DNA of 64,000 nucleotides from Lineus longissimus (GCF_910592395.1 NC_088320.1:3596001-3660000), one strand, 5' to 3'. Shown: positions 50,001-62,030, numbered from the stretch's first letter. Made by a program: numbers and translations. The notes: generated from the letters alone by a model not told the origin.

Positions 50001-52956
50001 ACCGACATCCATGGGCCAAATATTCCAATTGCTAAAGAGTAGGCGGTTATGATTAAAAAAAAATTCGGTTTTCTGAAAGTAGAATTTGACATGAAGTCTG
50101 TATGTCAATCATAGATTGTCTTGTACAATAACCTGTGAAAGAAGATTAATGTTAACAATGCTACTGCTCTACAGTTTTAAAGATGTAAGAAAATACTACA
50201 AGGATATGATTATTTGCTTTTAAAAGCTGTTATCCTTCTATAAACAAAACTGAATGGGTCTTGTGTGTCCATGTTGAAAGGTTTTGCTACATCCTCAATT
50301 CAAGTCTGTGCTATGTTTAGTAGCCTACCAGCAAGTATAGATTTAATCCATACTTGCTACTAGTAAAGTCCTGAAGGGCTAAATGACTAAAAGTTCGCGC
50401 GTCTTATGACTCACTCTTTACATTACTGGGTACTTACTTCAACAAGGATTTTATTCCGCTCTTGAAGTCAACTCTATCAGTGGCAGCCGATACACTGGGA
50501 GGCATCTTTGGTCGTGAGGGAAAGTACAGCAGAATCAGGAAGAAAAGAAAGATAGCTACTCCAGCCTCTGGAAAATGTCAGTGGTAAAAATATTTCTCTT
50601 AAAACCTGATCGCATCAGGGGGTTAGCAACATAGGCTGGGAAGGGCAAGTGCATATTTCAGCTTGACAAGAATTCGCATCAAGTATTATACACTAGTGTG
50701 ATTGTTTACACAACTTCTAAACTGCCACGTCAAATCAACCAATGTACAGCAGCAAGTGTAGTACTTACGTATATAAGTATATATTTCAATTTCAAACTTC
50801 ATCTTGTCAATATAGCTAGGAACTGTTGCATTTGATAATGGTAGCAGAGTTGGTTTAGTTGGCACTGATGCTGTACTTCTGTTTACATCTGGTAATAAGG
50901 TTGTCAGATTTGTCACATAAGGAATGCTGTCGTTGACAACATTGGTCATCGGGACGCTGAGAAATTTGAACATAGAGATTTAGGACGGAAGCCATCTTGG
51001 TTTCTTCGATGACAAGTTTGGCTAAATTTCTTTAAATGGTTACTATCTCTTGCGTTGCTTTTGCATGCAAATAGATGAACATGTTGACCAACAACTCAAA
51101 TACAGACTTAAATACAATTTGGACTAACTTTTACACATAATACATGTACTTTTTTACTGATTATTTAGGCCGATCATTTCAAGAAGACTTGATATTGATA
51201 ACGTGACCAGAGAAGTGTACGGAGAAAAGTTATTGCGCATACCTTGCATTTGTGACGTTGCCAGGCAGTAAATCTTTTACTATCGCTGGACCTGGAATAA
51301 CGAGACCAAAGGTGATATCAGAAGATGCATATGCAATTGTATTGCCTGCAAATATAGCTAACTGTACTTATAATCTTACCCACAACAAAAGACAAAGCAA
51401 CTCCCATGTAATTCAATGTCGACGACACAGCTGTTGCCGTTGTCCTCTCATCTGGAGGGAACCACACCGACGACAACACTGGTGATGCCGCCATAGCAAC
51501 TGGGCCAGCCGCCCCGTTCAGAAAAGCCCCAGCATTAGCCAACCTGGAATTGGACAAGAAATATTTTGAGACTAACAAAATTGCCAATGCTGCATGCAGA
51601 CATGTATGTTACAGAGTTACTGCTTAGGTTTATTTAAAGTTTTCTGATTGATGATGTTCTGGGATTTGGTAATTTCTAGTTAAAGAGAACAATGCAGCTG
51701 CCGACTCCAAGAAGCCTCTATTTATACAATAGGCTTATATTATCCGTGCTTTTAGGGTAGTTTAATGTCACAATTCTTTCTACATGTAGCATGGCAAAAT
51801 ATTGGACGTGACTATCACCAAACTTGCTTCACTGAATACATTTTCAGATCATTTTCTGTCATTTTATCAATTTATTTTTGGAGTCAAAAAGTTTCGACAA
51901 CCTGAAACACCTATCCCACTTACCAGGTTACATAAGGTAAGTGGAATGTGATACATCTTATTGCCCCACCAAGTGCGACTAGAAACGAAGACCACAACAG
52001 TGCGGGACGAAGTCCTGAACAAGAAATCAAAAATCCAAAGATTAGATTAGAATAGAAGTGTAATTTTCTTCGTCGTCTATGATAAGAAAATGTCCTTGAC
52101 AGTTTACACTTTAAATATTAGGCCACATGTCTCATTATCTCAAACAATTGAAATTACAACATTATGATATTGAATAGTACATGTATACATACATACATGT
52201 ACAATTACAATTATAATTCCTCCTAGACTGGAGGACGACATGTCTTTCAGAACCAACCTTTTTCTTCCATGAGCCATGATGTGAAGGGTACAACCACAAG
52301 ATACGTGATGCAGCCCCAGTTTGCAAATAATGCTATCTGTGGGTTCTGCCAATCAAATACAGCCTCAGACGAACCAGCAATTGGACCCCATGCATTCCAA
52401 ATCAGACCCTGAAAGAGGAGAAAAAAGTAAATGCAGTGATACCTGGTAATTATTGTCAAGAAGGCCTATTGAAGACAAGGAAGTAGCCCTCAAATGTATG
52501 ACTCTGAATTAATATTGCAATCTGCAGGCAAACCAAAGATAAACTGACAACGCTCATCATGGCAAATTAGCCGGCATAAGGTTAATAGAGATGAAGTCAA
52601 TATATCAAATTTTAACATAAGCACAGAGAGTAATGTGTAACCAACATGGAAGCAATTCAGAAATATTATACATCTAATTTTATGGAGGAAAAAAAACTAA
52701 CCTGTGTGAATGAAAACAAAGAAAAGACAGCCAAGATGTACCATCTTCTTTTATAAACATGAACATCCCCCTTGAACGACTGGCTTGCATTGGTACTGCC
52801 TGAATTATTGTTGTACGGTGGAGTCTGAGATAGTGACCCATTGGCGACTTGTATTGTTCCAAAATTAACCGCAGCCTCTGTTTCTACTACAGACTCATTA
52901 TACAAATTACAGACTGCAGGGAGTAGTCTCTCATTTTCGCTGCTGGTGTTATCCAT
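47069..52956 (-). CDS. SLC49A4: SLC49A4 (DIRC2): lysosomal major-facilitator transporter
   Basis: Coding exons: 52702-52956, 52258-52408, 51924-52014, 51380-51543, 51243-51291, 50769-50956, 50438-50567, then alternative 49964-50072 or 49331-49439, then 48208-48394, 47652-47834 and 47069-47208. With one alternative exon the sum is 1,647 nt, 548 aa. MFS signatures agree with DIRC2: HVYKRRWYILAVFSLFSF and GLIWNAWGPI in TM1, NGAAGPVAMAA and VWFPPDERTTATAVSS (the DERTTA motif in TM5), LYFPSRPKMPPSV after TM6 and AEAGWLGFFSTIAGCVVG. The N-terminus carries an acidic ERLLP dileucine-type lysosomal sorting signal. The long lumenal loop in exon 6 has several sequons (NDS, NLT, NRS, NAT). In the vertebrate protein this loop is glycosylated and cathepsin-cleaved. 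Vertebrate SLC49A4 is reported to carry pyridoxine with protons. Confidence 0.93.
47998..48068 (-). repeat. tRNA-derived SINE head
   Basis: On the minus strand gctgtagtgtagtggcttgg (A-box region) is followed about 35 nt later by ccctggttcaagccc (B box). The stems pair poorly, so it is a SINE head or pseudo-tRNA and not a functional gene. It lies in the SLC49A4 intron between exons 48208-48394 and 47652-47834. Confidence 0.6.
48536..48719. mobile_element. Non-autonomous pogo/Tigger-like MITE with TA target duplication
   Basis: CAGTAGAACCTCTCT at 48,538 and its reverse complement AGAGAGGTTCTACTG ending at 48,717 are flanked by TA on both sides. The 180-bp interior repeats ggaca/ctattaagga words in both orientations. 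TIRs of the CAGTaGAACCTC type with TA duplications are characteristic of pogo/Tigger Tc1-mariner relatives. It lies in an SLC49A4 intron. A truncated copy is at 26,468-26,575. Confidence 0.85.
49331..49439 (-). other. SLC49A4: Alternative exon B of SLC49A4 (TM7 region)
   Basis: 109 nt, entering in phase 2 and leaving in phase 0, with consensus acceptor (tttcag) and donor (gtatag). It encodes NKDFFFVAISYGVAIGVLST followed by WQSVLEVNVTSVGIGQ. It is homologous to exon A (17 of 36 residues identical by my alignment) and has the same length and phases. Exon A and exon B in one transcript would break the frame. Confidence 0.88.
49964..50072 (-). other. SLC49A4: Alternative exon A of SLC49A4 (TM7 region)
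   Basis: 109 nt, entering in phase 2 and leaving in phase 0, with acceptor ttttcag-type and donor gtaggg. It encodes KPNFFLIITAYSLAIGIFGP followed by WMSVLIVNVISRGIAQ. It lies 525 bp upstream (in transcription order) of exon B. Either exon joins LL-K of exon 7 to AEAGWLG of the next exon. Confidence 0.88.
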
Positions 52957-53426
52957 TTTTGGCGGACAAGGTGTTACTGACAGACTGTCAGGTCATCAAT
53001 TCTGACCACAGGACCGGGCTATCCACAGAATACCATTGATCGAATAATTGTTCAGGCAGAAAAAGCCAATTCTCATTTTAACAAGTTCATTCACTGCTGC
53101 AAGTACAACATATCTGATAGTCTCTTAACAGGATCCAATGGTGCGGATGGTGGTCTTCATCAGCACTTATCCTTCCAACTCGGGTGCAGTCTTCTCTTTT
53201 GTTATTTACTGATTAGCGTCCACCCTTCTCTCCTCTGGATGGGTCTGTACTCTGTTTAATGACGCATTGAAGGCGAAAAAGATTGAAGACGATATTAAAG
53301 TTGTCAGGCAAGTCATGTTCAATGCGAATATAAAGCAGTTTAGAAGTCAACAAGGCCCAGTCACCAACAAATATTTAAACAATACACAAAGACGACATGT
53401 TTTCTTGGTCAAAAGTCAAATGGACC

Positions 53427-53945
53427 GGTGTAGAAGTTTAAAATGTCCTAGGATAGAATGCCCGGGAAACAAAGGATTCTATTATGCGCTTCAATATCGG
53501 AGCTATTGACGGTCAGGGTCTCTATAGAACCATATTGCAGAATACAATAGGGCCGAACACTTTTTCCAGGGGGGGGGGGGGGGCATTTGTTACTGTTACA
53601 CCGGCGCTAATTTGATGATAGACGTAATTAATGCAGATTTCATCAATATTTGACCATGAGGACAAAGAGCAGTAGGACTATGAATTAAGAAGAACGACTC
53701 ATGGTACTGTGAAGTGCAAGTCATATAATGTTCGTACATATTGTATGCATGTGCTCCCCGCATCTTAACGTTGCTGGTGTAGAAGTTTAAAATGTCCTAG
53801 GTAGAATGCCCGGGAAACAAAGGATTCTATTATGCGCTTCAATCTTTGAGCTATTGACGGTCAGGGTCTCTATAGAACCATATTGCAGAATACAATAGGG
53901 CCGAACACTTTTTCCAGGGGGGCATTTGTTACTCTAAAACCGGCA
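53427..53945. repeat. Direct duplication of about 170 bp, period 349 bp
   Basis: ggtgtagaagtttaaaatgt ... ccgaacactttttccagggg occurs at 53,427-53,600 and 53,776-53,945 with only a few substitutions, one single-base indel and a different G-run length. The copies are separated by about 180 bp of unrelated sequence. Confidence 0.9.
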
Positions 53946-56124
53946 ACAAAATTGAAAATCAATTGAGCTCAAATCAAATACAGTACCGTAGGCCTAATGT
54001 GTAAAGAGCAAGCTCATAATGAACTCACACAACTGTTTGACATGGGGGAGCCATGTAGGCACCGTATGGGCCCCTTATGACCCTAAGAAAATTTCTGGTC
54101 AAGACACATCGGAACTTTTTCTAGAGCAGTTGTGGTTGGAATACTAGTAGATTGGAATGAATTATTTCTTCAATGATATGAAAGTTGAAACCCCTCTGAG
54201 TACGAAAATGCAAAGGCAAGACACATCATGCATGTCATGACACCCTGGAGCTTTTTCTCATTTCTGGAACAGTTGTGGTTGGAATGAATTTCCAAATCAG
54301 TCCGTCAAATCAAATCTCTATCAAAATGGATCTTTAAGACCACTTTATACTTGTGCAGTAGTGTTAAAACTGACTTTTGTGAAGTAAAGTACGTAAATCG
54401 AGAAGAAGAGGACGTTTGCTCTGTCTGCAATGAAATGTCACAACTGTCTCCGCCGAAGCTGCCCTGTATGTCCTAGCAGACGATTTTTAAATGCATGATG
54501 TCCCACACTCGCACTTCAGGACAGAGGCGCCGGTGTGAATAAATCTACTTGTGTGAATGGACAATGGCCCATGACGTCATGAAATAATTGCGTCACGAGG
54601 AAGGAAATATATATTTTAGCCAGTAGGCTTACATTGGGGGATGAGTCCCCCAAACCCACTCCCCCGTTCTCCGAAACTGACAGGTTTTAGCCAGTACATG
54701 GGGGAAGCCCCTCCCCTCCCAATAATAGTGTAACGAACAATGGGATTCACGTCCGAAGTCGTAACTGTGGGTGCGGTGCGTCATGAATGCAGGATCGGCC
54801 ATCGCACGGCCCATATGGAATGCGACAAAACTGTAAAAAGAAAACCGGAACCGGAAAAAGTATTGTGATGGGTCTGCACAATTTTTTTAAGGTTCGATGG
54901 ACATGATGGATATATGCATTTTGTTTACACTTTACATACCTTGTATAGGGAACCATTAGACTCACTACGTTGTGTTAGTTTATTTATTATCTGGTAGGAT
55001 AGATATCATACTGGCATGTACACGTACGGTACATAACGAGGCCTACAATGCCAATGCAATGGCCATAAAGAAAGTGAAGATATGGTATCCTCTGTATGGT
55101 TCATATGGCAACAACCAATAATGAATATCTGCCAAAAACTCCCAAGCATCACCGACACTGTCAACACTGCCACGAATGTCACTGGCAGACACTAGCACTG
55201 TCCATCGGACTGATCTTTCTTTCCTCCTGTTCCTATGATACTATACAATACATACTTACAAACCAACCAGAAAAAACACAAAATGTTATTAGATAATCAG
55301 TATTTGGAAAATTTGATCACATCTTTCCCTTTTGTCAGTGAACAGCTGGAAGTCATGTGACAGCAACAAAGTCACATGGGTTATCACGGGTTTTAGTTCC
55401 AAAAGAATTATTGCAACGGTCAGTGTCGCCATCTGTGAAACAAAATTAGTACTAGAGCAGGTACTAGTAAAGCCATCTACAGGACGTCTACATAACTAAA
55501 TATATAGGTCATTATATCGGTTACCTCGTCCTGAACCTACGGAAAGATTGTTTAAAGTGCCATGAATTCCTGAAATAACATCGCGAGCTAACTAACTATG
55601 ACCAAGTTTATCAACGTATCAATTAATCATTATCGACCCATCACTAAATAAATATATTGCAGTTCTTGTAGAACAGTGTTTTGTTCAGCCCATCAACTGA
55701 GCGCCGCCGGACTCAAAGGAGCCCTTTCTTTTATTGGTTCACAATATGTTAATGAAGCTTGTGACGTATGCTCAGTAACCAGTCTTGACCTAGTTTCAAA
55801 ACTAAGATGGACGACGATCAATGTCGAGCGATTCCTCGTTGAATCGATTATTATTGACATGATTGATGAAGTTAATTTCGTGGAACGTGAGGAAGAAGAT
55901 GATGTTCCTCTGTTTGATGGGATTGAGCCATGTCGTTTCGACAACCATGATTGCCGAAGATTGTCGAAGACCACAAACACTGCATTCTGTGAAGATTTGC
56001 AATCTTGGAAGCCATACTTATCTTGGCATACGTTTTGATTTATGCTGGGATTGAAAGAGTGGTTAGATTGGTTTAGATGGAGAGGAATATATGTAGGCCA
56101 CAAATAGTTGTTAGACTCCTATAT

Positions 56125-56190
56125 GCAGTCCATTTCGTCATCCTGATCGTCCTTCCGTGTGGAAAAAGGCCGACCCACTGCGTCCGGTGT
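56125..56190. repeat. Dispersed repeat copy in the 3' flank of the PAN gene
   Basis: gcagtccatttcgtcatcct ... cccactgcgtccgg matches the 10.4-kb copy and, inverted, the 2.3-kb copies. Confidence 0.6.
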
Positions 56191-56245
56191 GTATATACGT
56201 AGTTGATACTGATAACAATGATTGTAAGATGGTATGCTCACGCAT

Positions 56246-57865
56246 TTAGCGCACAAAGCGTCCGTTACGTAACCATGAGAAATTACAAACTGAGCCGGAC
56301 CATGCCCCATAATCCCTAACGCTATCTTGATCACGAGAACTGTTCTCGAACTGAAACAGGTAGCCATTTTTATCAATGATGAACCGATGCTTTCTCTCAA
56401 CTCGGTGGATAATAATTCCAAATTCGTTGGAAACTTTCTTTTCTCTGTCAATTTCAACGAATTTCTGACCAGAAAATACAAAAAATACCCGACTATCAAT
56501 AATATTGTATAATATATCTGTAACAAGTTCCCCTGGCAGACGGCTGTTGGTCTCCGCAGAGAAGGCGTTTTTCTTTTTGTACTCGTCATCACTGAACCTA
56601 ACAATAGTAATACGTGGTTTACCGAATCTTGTATTAAAAAAGTAGACATCTCCATTAAAAGAGCAGGCCATTTTTGTAACCCAATATTTTGCAATACTCC
56701 TGGAATTTGCACCATCGAAAACGTAGTGTGCAAAATCTGCTTTCAATTTTCCTTTCTCAACTCCATGACCCCAGTGCCGATGTCGTCTCTTGCCTTTCTT
56801 ATTTCCCTTCCTTTTCATATCTGACGCATGGACATAGCCTCGACCGCTTTTCGGTAGTTGGAAATGGACGATGAAAAACTTGTGCTTGTTAGAAACACAC
56901 ATGTGGCATATAACACTCGTTTGCATCGTTTTCGGAATGTTGCGAATTTTAAGTTCATTAACATCATCCTTACCGTCTTTGTTAACTAAATGGCACGTTG
57001 CTTCCTCTTTATGCTTGGTGTCACAATTCGTTATCATCAAATCTTTGTATTCGCCCACATATTTAAACTCCCCAGTCCTCGTGAAATTCCCAACTTCTTG
57101 AAACATATTCGTCGCACGAACATACATCAAAACGCGCACGAAGGATGTCTTTGTTGTTTCCCCAACTACGTTGACGGCAACAAACGCCTCCAAGTTCTGA
57201 TGATAGAAAATATCTGTCATTTTCAGTGGTTTATCTATTTCAATGACTCGCGGTTGTTGTTGAATCAAAGTGGTCGTCGTAGTTTCAATTGGCTTCTGAA
57301 AAGAGAAAAACCCATTCGAAAGGTTTGGGTGCTGCTTGGGATATTTTGGCAGCATTTTCAGACTACCATGACTAGATGATCGCATATGCTTATTTGAAAG
57401 GTCGTTTGTCTCTTGAGAAATCGAGAAGGAGACAGAGCGTAGCCAGGGTCCCTCCCCCGTTGATATAGTGGCCAAGTTAAATTGTTAGAATTGGAAAATG
57501 TATAACTGTTTTCAATGACTTACTTCGTAACCGGTATCACCATCGCCACCATCATTGGCCATGTTTGTTGCTTTCACGAACACCTGCGTCTGGTTCCATC
57601 CCTTCAAACGACATTGACTCTGATTGCTCCACTGACACACGCCCTCTAGTTGTAGGTAGACGAACGATTGGCAATATGGCACCATCAAACATTTAGCAGA
57701 GCAATGAAGAAGGGATGGAGATTGTTCTGAACCGATATTGGGATTTACCATTACTTTATTTTCATGCTTACGGTAGAAGGTGGAAAATGATGCTCCAGAA
57801 GTCATGCAGAAGTATAGCTGAACCCAGATGATAGAAAGGAAAGTTTCTAACATGATGAAAGTCAT
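56246..57865 (-). CDS. Secreted PAN/apple-domain protein with unrecognised C-terminal region
   Basis: Two exons, 57524-57865 and 56246-57295, join in phase 0 and encode 463 aa. The N-terminus (from ATG 57,865, or from the ATG four codons later) is hydrophobic and ends near CMTSGASF, suggesting a signal peptide. Residues about 50-100 form a PAN/apple-like module: HCSAKCLMVPYCQSFVYLQ then VCQWSNQSQCRLKGW, with the characteristic C-x3-C-x5-C-xSFxY spacing. A Thr-rich linker (ETTTTT) follows. The C-terminal 320 residues contain repeated beta-strand-like blocks (SFNGDVYFFNTRFG, RVFFVFSGQKFVEID, HRFIIDKNGYLFQF) vaguely like hemopexin or propeller blades, interrupted by a very basic segment (RKGNKKGKRRHRHWGHG). 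I do not recognise the whole protein. An extracellular adhesive or matrix role is only an inference from the PAN module and secretion signal. Confidence 0.82.
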
Positions 57866-60000
57866 GAAGCTTATGGACTTTCTATTAGGCTGTAATTTTT
57901 ACTCTTTGCAAAACGGCCTGTAAATAACCGTGACAAATTCCCCCATAGGTCGATTGTCGGCCAGTCTAGCGTGCAACAACCTATCAGATGACTCTACAAC
58001 ATAAATTCAACCTGCCAATCTGCCAATCTGAGGAATTAAATTTGTACATTTTCAACCGGAAGTACGCTCACCTAGCTTTTTGGAAAACCAGTGAATGGAA
58101 AGAAACCTTTCGGCGTTTGAAATCGGGTGTTTTCGTTTGACTAAGACAAGATTCTTTCATACCACGGTATCGACAACCATTATATAAAAAACCCATGAAA
58201 GTAGGGCAGTAGAAAGTTTCGCTCATTCCACAAGTCACACCCAGAGAAATACTCGTTCAACATTCGCACACTCTCAACACAGACACAAATCTAACCTCCA
58301 TTCTTTGGTCGACCAGTCCTATCATCATTGCCTCTACCAAAAATCGGTACGCGCGCGTTTTGTTACTGCGCGCTGAGTAATGATTTGAGAATGAAAATGG
58401 CATAGTCCCTCCTCTCGACTGCTGAGATTGATGTTACCTACCGCTGGCGTTCAGTCCTTTACAGAACGCCAACTGTAAGGTTTGACCAACTTTAGCTATT
58501 GCCGCATGGTGCTTCATAACTTTTCAAAATGCACTCTATATAGCACGATTTACCTTTAGGCCTACTGATATCATGGGGTGTGTACTATCATATAACAATA
58601 TAAACGATGAACTCTGTGATACTTTCACTCGCCGTTAGATCTCCCATTCCGCACTTCCGGTGTTTTTCTTGGAGTATAGGCCAATCTACTCCCAAGTCAT
58701 TGCCTCGTCCAAAGTCATTGCGCTGCCAACTCTTGACGCAATGTTCGATTATGAAGCTATACGTTTTCAAGCGATCGAACATCCAAATTATCACGAGCTC
58801 TCGCAGGGAGACGCGTGGTTTTACTAGGCTGGCCTCTTCTAATAATCTCCTGATCACCGATGCCAGATCTTCAAACCATTGCCACAGAAACTTTGGCTTT
58901 TGCTTCTCCGCTGGTAGCCCCCTAACTGAGAGTACAACAACGATCACAACCCGTCTATGACGGCTATAACAGATCAAAATTGAAAAGACCATCTCGATCG
59001 AAGCATCGCCTTCTCGATAGACGATGACGAAGACCACAATCACGACGGGTTATTCTCCAATGCAAGTTAACTTACAACTGTAACGGTGAATAGTATTTTG
59101 TGTGTTACTGTGATATTTATAAAGTACAATAGAATAAAAATCCAAAGCTAAGACCAGTCTTTATTTTCTTTCACCCCATCACTTTGTTTGATTGTGCTTT
59201 TTTCTTCTTTGTCGATATCGATTCGCAACGATGAAACATGCATTTTCAAGCTCACTATTACGTTACATGTACGAGCAGGAATAAATAGACTTGAGAAATG
59301 TGTTGCATCGAGTCAAAGGTTGACACCGCGTTTCACGTTGGCGGTTATCTCAGAGTCCATCTTGGAATCCAAAAAGATAGCCCAAATTCTATCGGCTCAG
59401 CCAAATTCGTTGCTTGTGGGTTTATAACAAAATACGCGAGTTCAATTGCGTGGTCCATTTCGGCATCATGTTCCATCATAAAACATGAAAAAAAGAATTG
59501 CAATGCTGTGTAAATTGAGTGTCTGCGGAATATCACATTACCGAACATGAGGAGAGATAATAGTAATCGCCAGTAACTCATTATGTTATTATAGGGTCAA
59601 TAAGAACTTACACAGCAATCCGAAAGTAGATTTATCGTAAAATAATTAACCCGGGCCAGATTAATTAACTTCTGATTTGAACCATTAGCCCATTTTTGGA
59701 GACAATTTGATTTGACCCGGTTACAGATTACATGCATTCAATACTACACATGCATCTTGTAAGACCGGGATGGATGTGATTTTCTGATCAGAGGGGAGAG
59801 GAGGATGCATGCACAGGCCTCGGTACATGTTGCAAAACAAACTCATGTTTGATGGTTATCTCGATTTCTGCCGAATTTCACATCAAGACTGCGAAACATT
59901 TCAGGTAAGATCCTCAGCTTGCAAGAGATCATAGGATGATAACTTCGTGGTAACTATTCAGATCGGCTCCAATGAATAAGGTAACTTTATAAGTTTTATA
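57866..60000. other. Region without a confident gene, PAN-gene 5' flank
   Basis: Open frames at 58,588-59,043 (minus, 151 codons) and 58,607-58,960 (plus, 117 codons) overlap on opposite strands. Neither shows a known domain or clear splice context, so neither is called. The sequence is otherwise unremarkable. Confidence 0.45.
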
Positions 60001-60099
60001 TGTTTCAGATCTTTTAAACTATGATTTGTACCGTTACAGTAGAGTCTATGCGAAAACGTTGACCGGCAGGAAGTGATCCTGGAATGAACGCAACTTTGT

Positions 60100-60340
60100 C
60101 AATCCTACAAGGCTTTGGCCCTTTACCTTATGGCCCTTAGGGGTTCTGTGAAGAACCTCGTGGTGCTTCGACTCTTCAGAAACGTCGACAGGGTGCTTCC
60201 TAGCACCCTCACTCAGTCTTGTCAGGTTCTACATGGAACCTTATCTAAGAAAAAACCCTTGGAGGGGTTATTTGCTCCCACAGCGGCGGTCCACATAACC
60301 CCTAAAGGTTCTATGTGGAACCCTTTTTTCTAAGAGGGTA
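60100..60340. repeat. Element with three spaced GGTTCT-GAACC palindromes
   Basis: ggttctgtgaagaacc (60,142), ggttctacatggaacc (60,225) and ggttctatgtggaacc (60,307) recur about every 82-83 bp. They lie in a block that also contains ccttaggggttct, ggaggggttat and taacccctaaaggttc inverted words. GGTTCT/AGAACC-rich palindromic elements of this kind are common non-autonomous repeats in animal genomes. Confidence 0.65.
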
Positions 60341-61489
60341 GGTTGGAAAACCATCCGAAGTCGGCTGGAAATTTCAAAGACCACGCGCGTTGAAGCTGTC
60401 AGCCCGCTATTGAAGATGGCGTCATCGTTTTCACTCACTCTTTCGTGCAGGAGGCCAATAAACTGCATACATGGTTCCTCTTTTTGCCGAACGAGTTCGC
60501 GATCAACAGGCGAGACTCCCTGAAGCGCAGGATGGTATTCCCACGACTTGGATGAATAAAAGACTGATACTTCTTCGTTTCAGGCCGCCTCTCCCTGCCT
60601 TGGTATCTCATTCTAAGAAGCGTAATGACACCTGGTTACTGAAAGATAGTGTCCGCTTACGCTTTTTTGCAGGAAATCAAAAGTACAGAGAACTGCCCTG
60701 AGGACATGAAGGAGGCGATCGTTGTAGGCCTAACGCAAGATTTCCTGCTTTTATTTCGATATGAAATACAAACACGATTCTTTTTACTGTCAGAAGCTTT
60801 AAGCATATCTGTTGGAACTGGTGGTGGTTCACCGTCGTCTCGTCTTCGTGGTACGATGAGTGGGTTTGCGCTGTAGCCCTCCTAATCGTCTGCATGCACT
60901 CATTCAGAGGACTTTTCAGAAACGTGGTCTATATTCACGATGGCCAACAGTAGAATTCATTTGTAAAAAAAATACTTTAATTCTAAATCATTTACACTAA
61001 AGGAAGTGTTAAGCTCTGCTTTATAAAATGTGAATAAAAAATAAAAAATATCAAATCTCTTTCCTCTCCTAAAGAGTTAAACTCTCCTGCCCACTCGAGA
61101 TAAACATCACGTACACCACAACTTATCCCAGCGAAACTATTCCCATTACACCACTTGGAAATTTGTAAAATATTAAAATGTATGTTGGAGACCATTGAAA
61201 GGGTAAATTTCAAAATTCTCCAGTTGAATTCCACTTGAGAACGACAGCAGAGGAGTTGGCATACTTAAAATATGCGTAACAATAGGTTTATTGACCAAAA
61301 TTATTGCATTTTTCTATACCTTTTTTAACATGTTGGATATTTTCCCAACAACAGATTTTAACTATTTATGCATTAAATCATTTTAATTGTAAATTGCAAT
61401 GATGCGTTCACACGTCCAAAGGTAAAGCAAACTGTACTAATAGTATTGAAATACGTCTGTAATAATTTTAGTTTCTACCCATACATTAA

Positions 61490-62030
61490 ATACATGTATG
61501 TCAATACTTGCATGTAATCCAGTGACCCAAATGTTGATACATGTATGATAGTCACTGTCCCAAATGCTTTAGATACATTTCAATACTTGTATAGTCTTCG
61601 CTGGTTCAAATCTCTGTATAAGGCATCCACAGTGATACATGTATTGTCTTCACTGACCCAACTGTTAACGACCATGAAATTCTGTAAGCGTCCAGTGACC
61701 TGAATGCTGATACATGTTATACATTACGATAGGTACTTACCCAAATATTATACATTTGGCAAATGAATACATGCATAGTTTTCAGACCTACGCCGTTGAT
61801 TCCTATACGATAGTCCCCAAAGGTTACAGATGCACTTCAATACAGTCATCGTCTTAGACCCAAAAAGTTAATAACAAAATAGTGTGGCGTACAGTGACCC
61901 CAAAGTCTGATACGTGTACGATTGTCACTGTCACATTTCAATACATGTACATGTATATATTTTTTAGACCCAAATGTTAAAGACTAAATAGTGTGGCATC
62001 CACCAGGGACCTACATTTTGATATATGTAC
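61490..62030. repeat. Degenerate tandem array rich in tgatacatgta and gtgaccc
   Basis: Blocks of the form cagtgacc-aaatg-tgatacatgta-gatagtcactg recur at irregular spacing of roughly 50-170 bp. No open frame spans it. Confidence 0.5.

Larger units (their letters stand above)
52957..56245. other. Intergenic stretch, SLC49A4 promoter side to PAN-gene 3' end
   Basis: It contains a recent 170-bp direct duplication (53,427/53,776), a G run (about 53,571-53,583), and smaller repeated words (gcagttgtggttggaat near 54,130 and 54,255). A plus-strand open frame at 55,676-56,038 (120 codons, acidic middle EREEEDDVPLFDG) has no recognised domain and is not called as a gene. Confidence 0.5.

Noticed and set aside
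55676-56103. Overlapping 120- and 136-codon frames with an acidic EREEEDDVPLFDG stretch
   Set aside because: I considered a transposon-derived nuclease exon, but no catalytic motif or terminal repeat could be seen.
56119-56733. 204-codon frame ending in the DDEMD repeat block
   Set aside because: It overlaps the longer PAN-gene exon in another frame and continues into a dispersed repeat. No domain supports it.
58588-59043. Opposing open frames of 151 and 117 codons
   Set aside because: Both strands are open at once, no domain or splice signals are convincing, and protein composition is not diagnostic.
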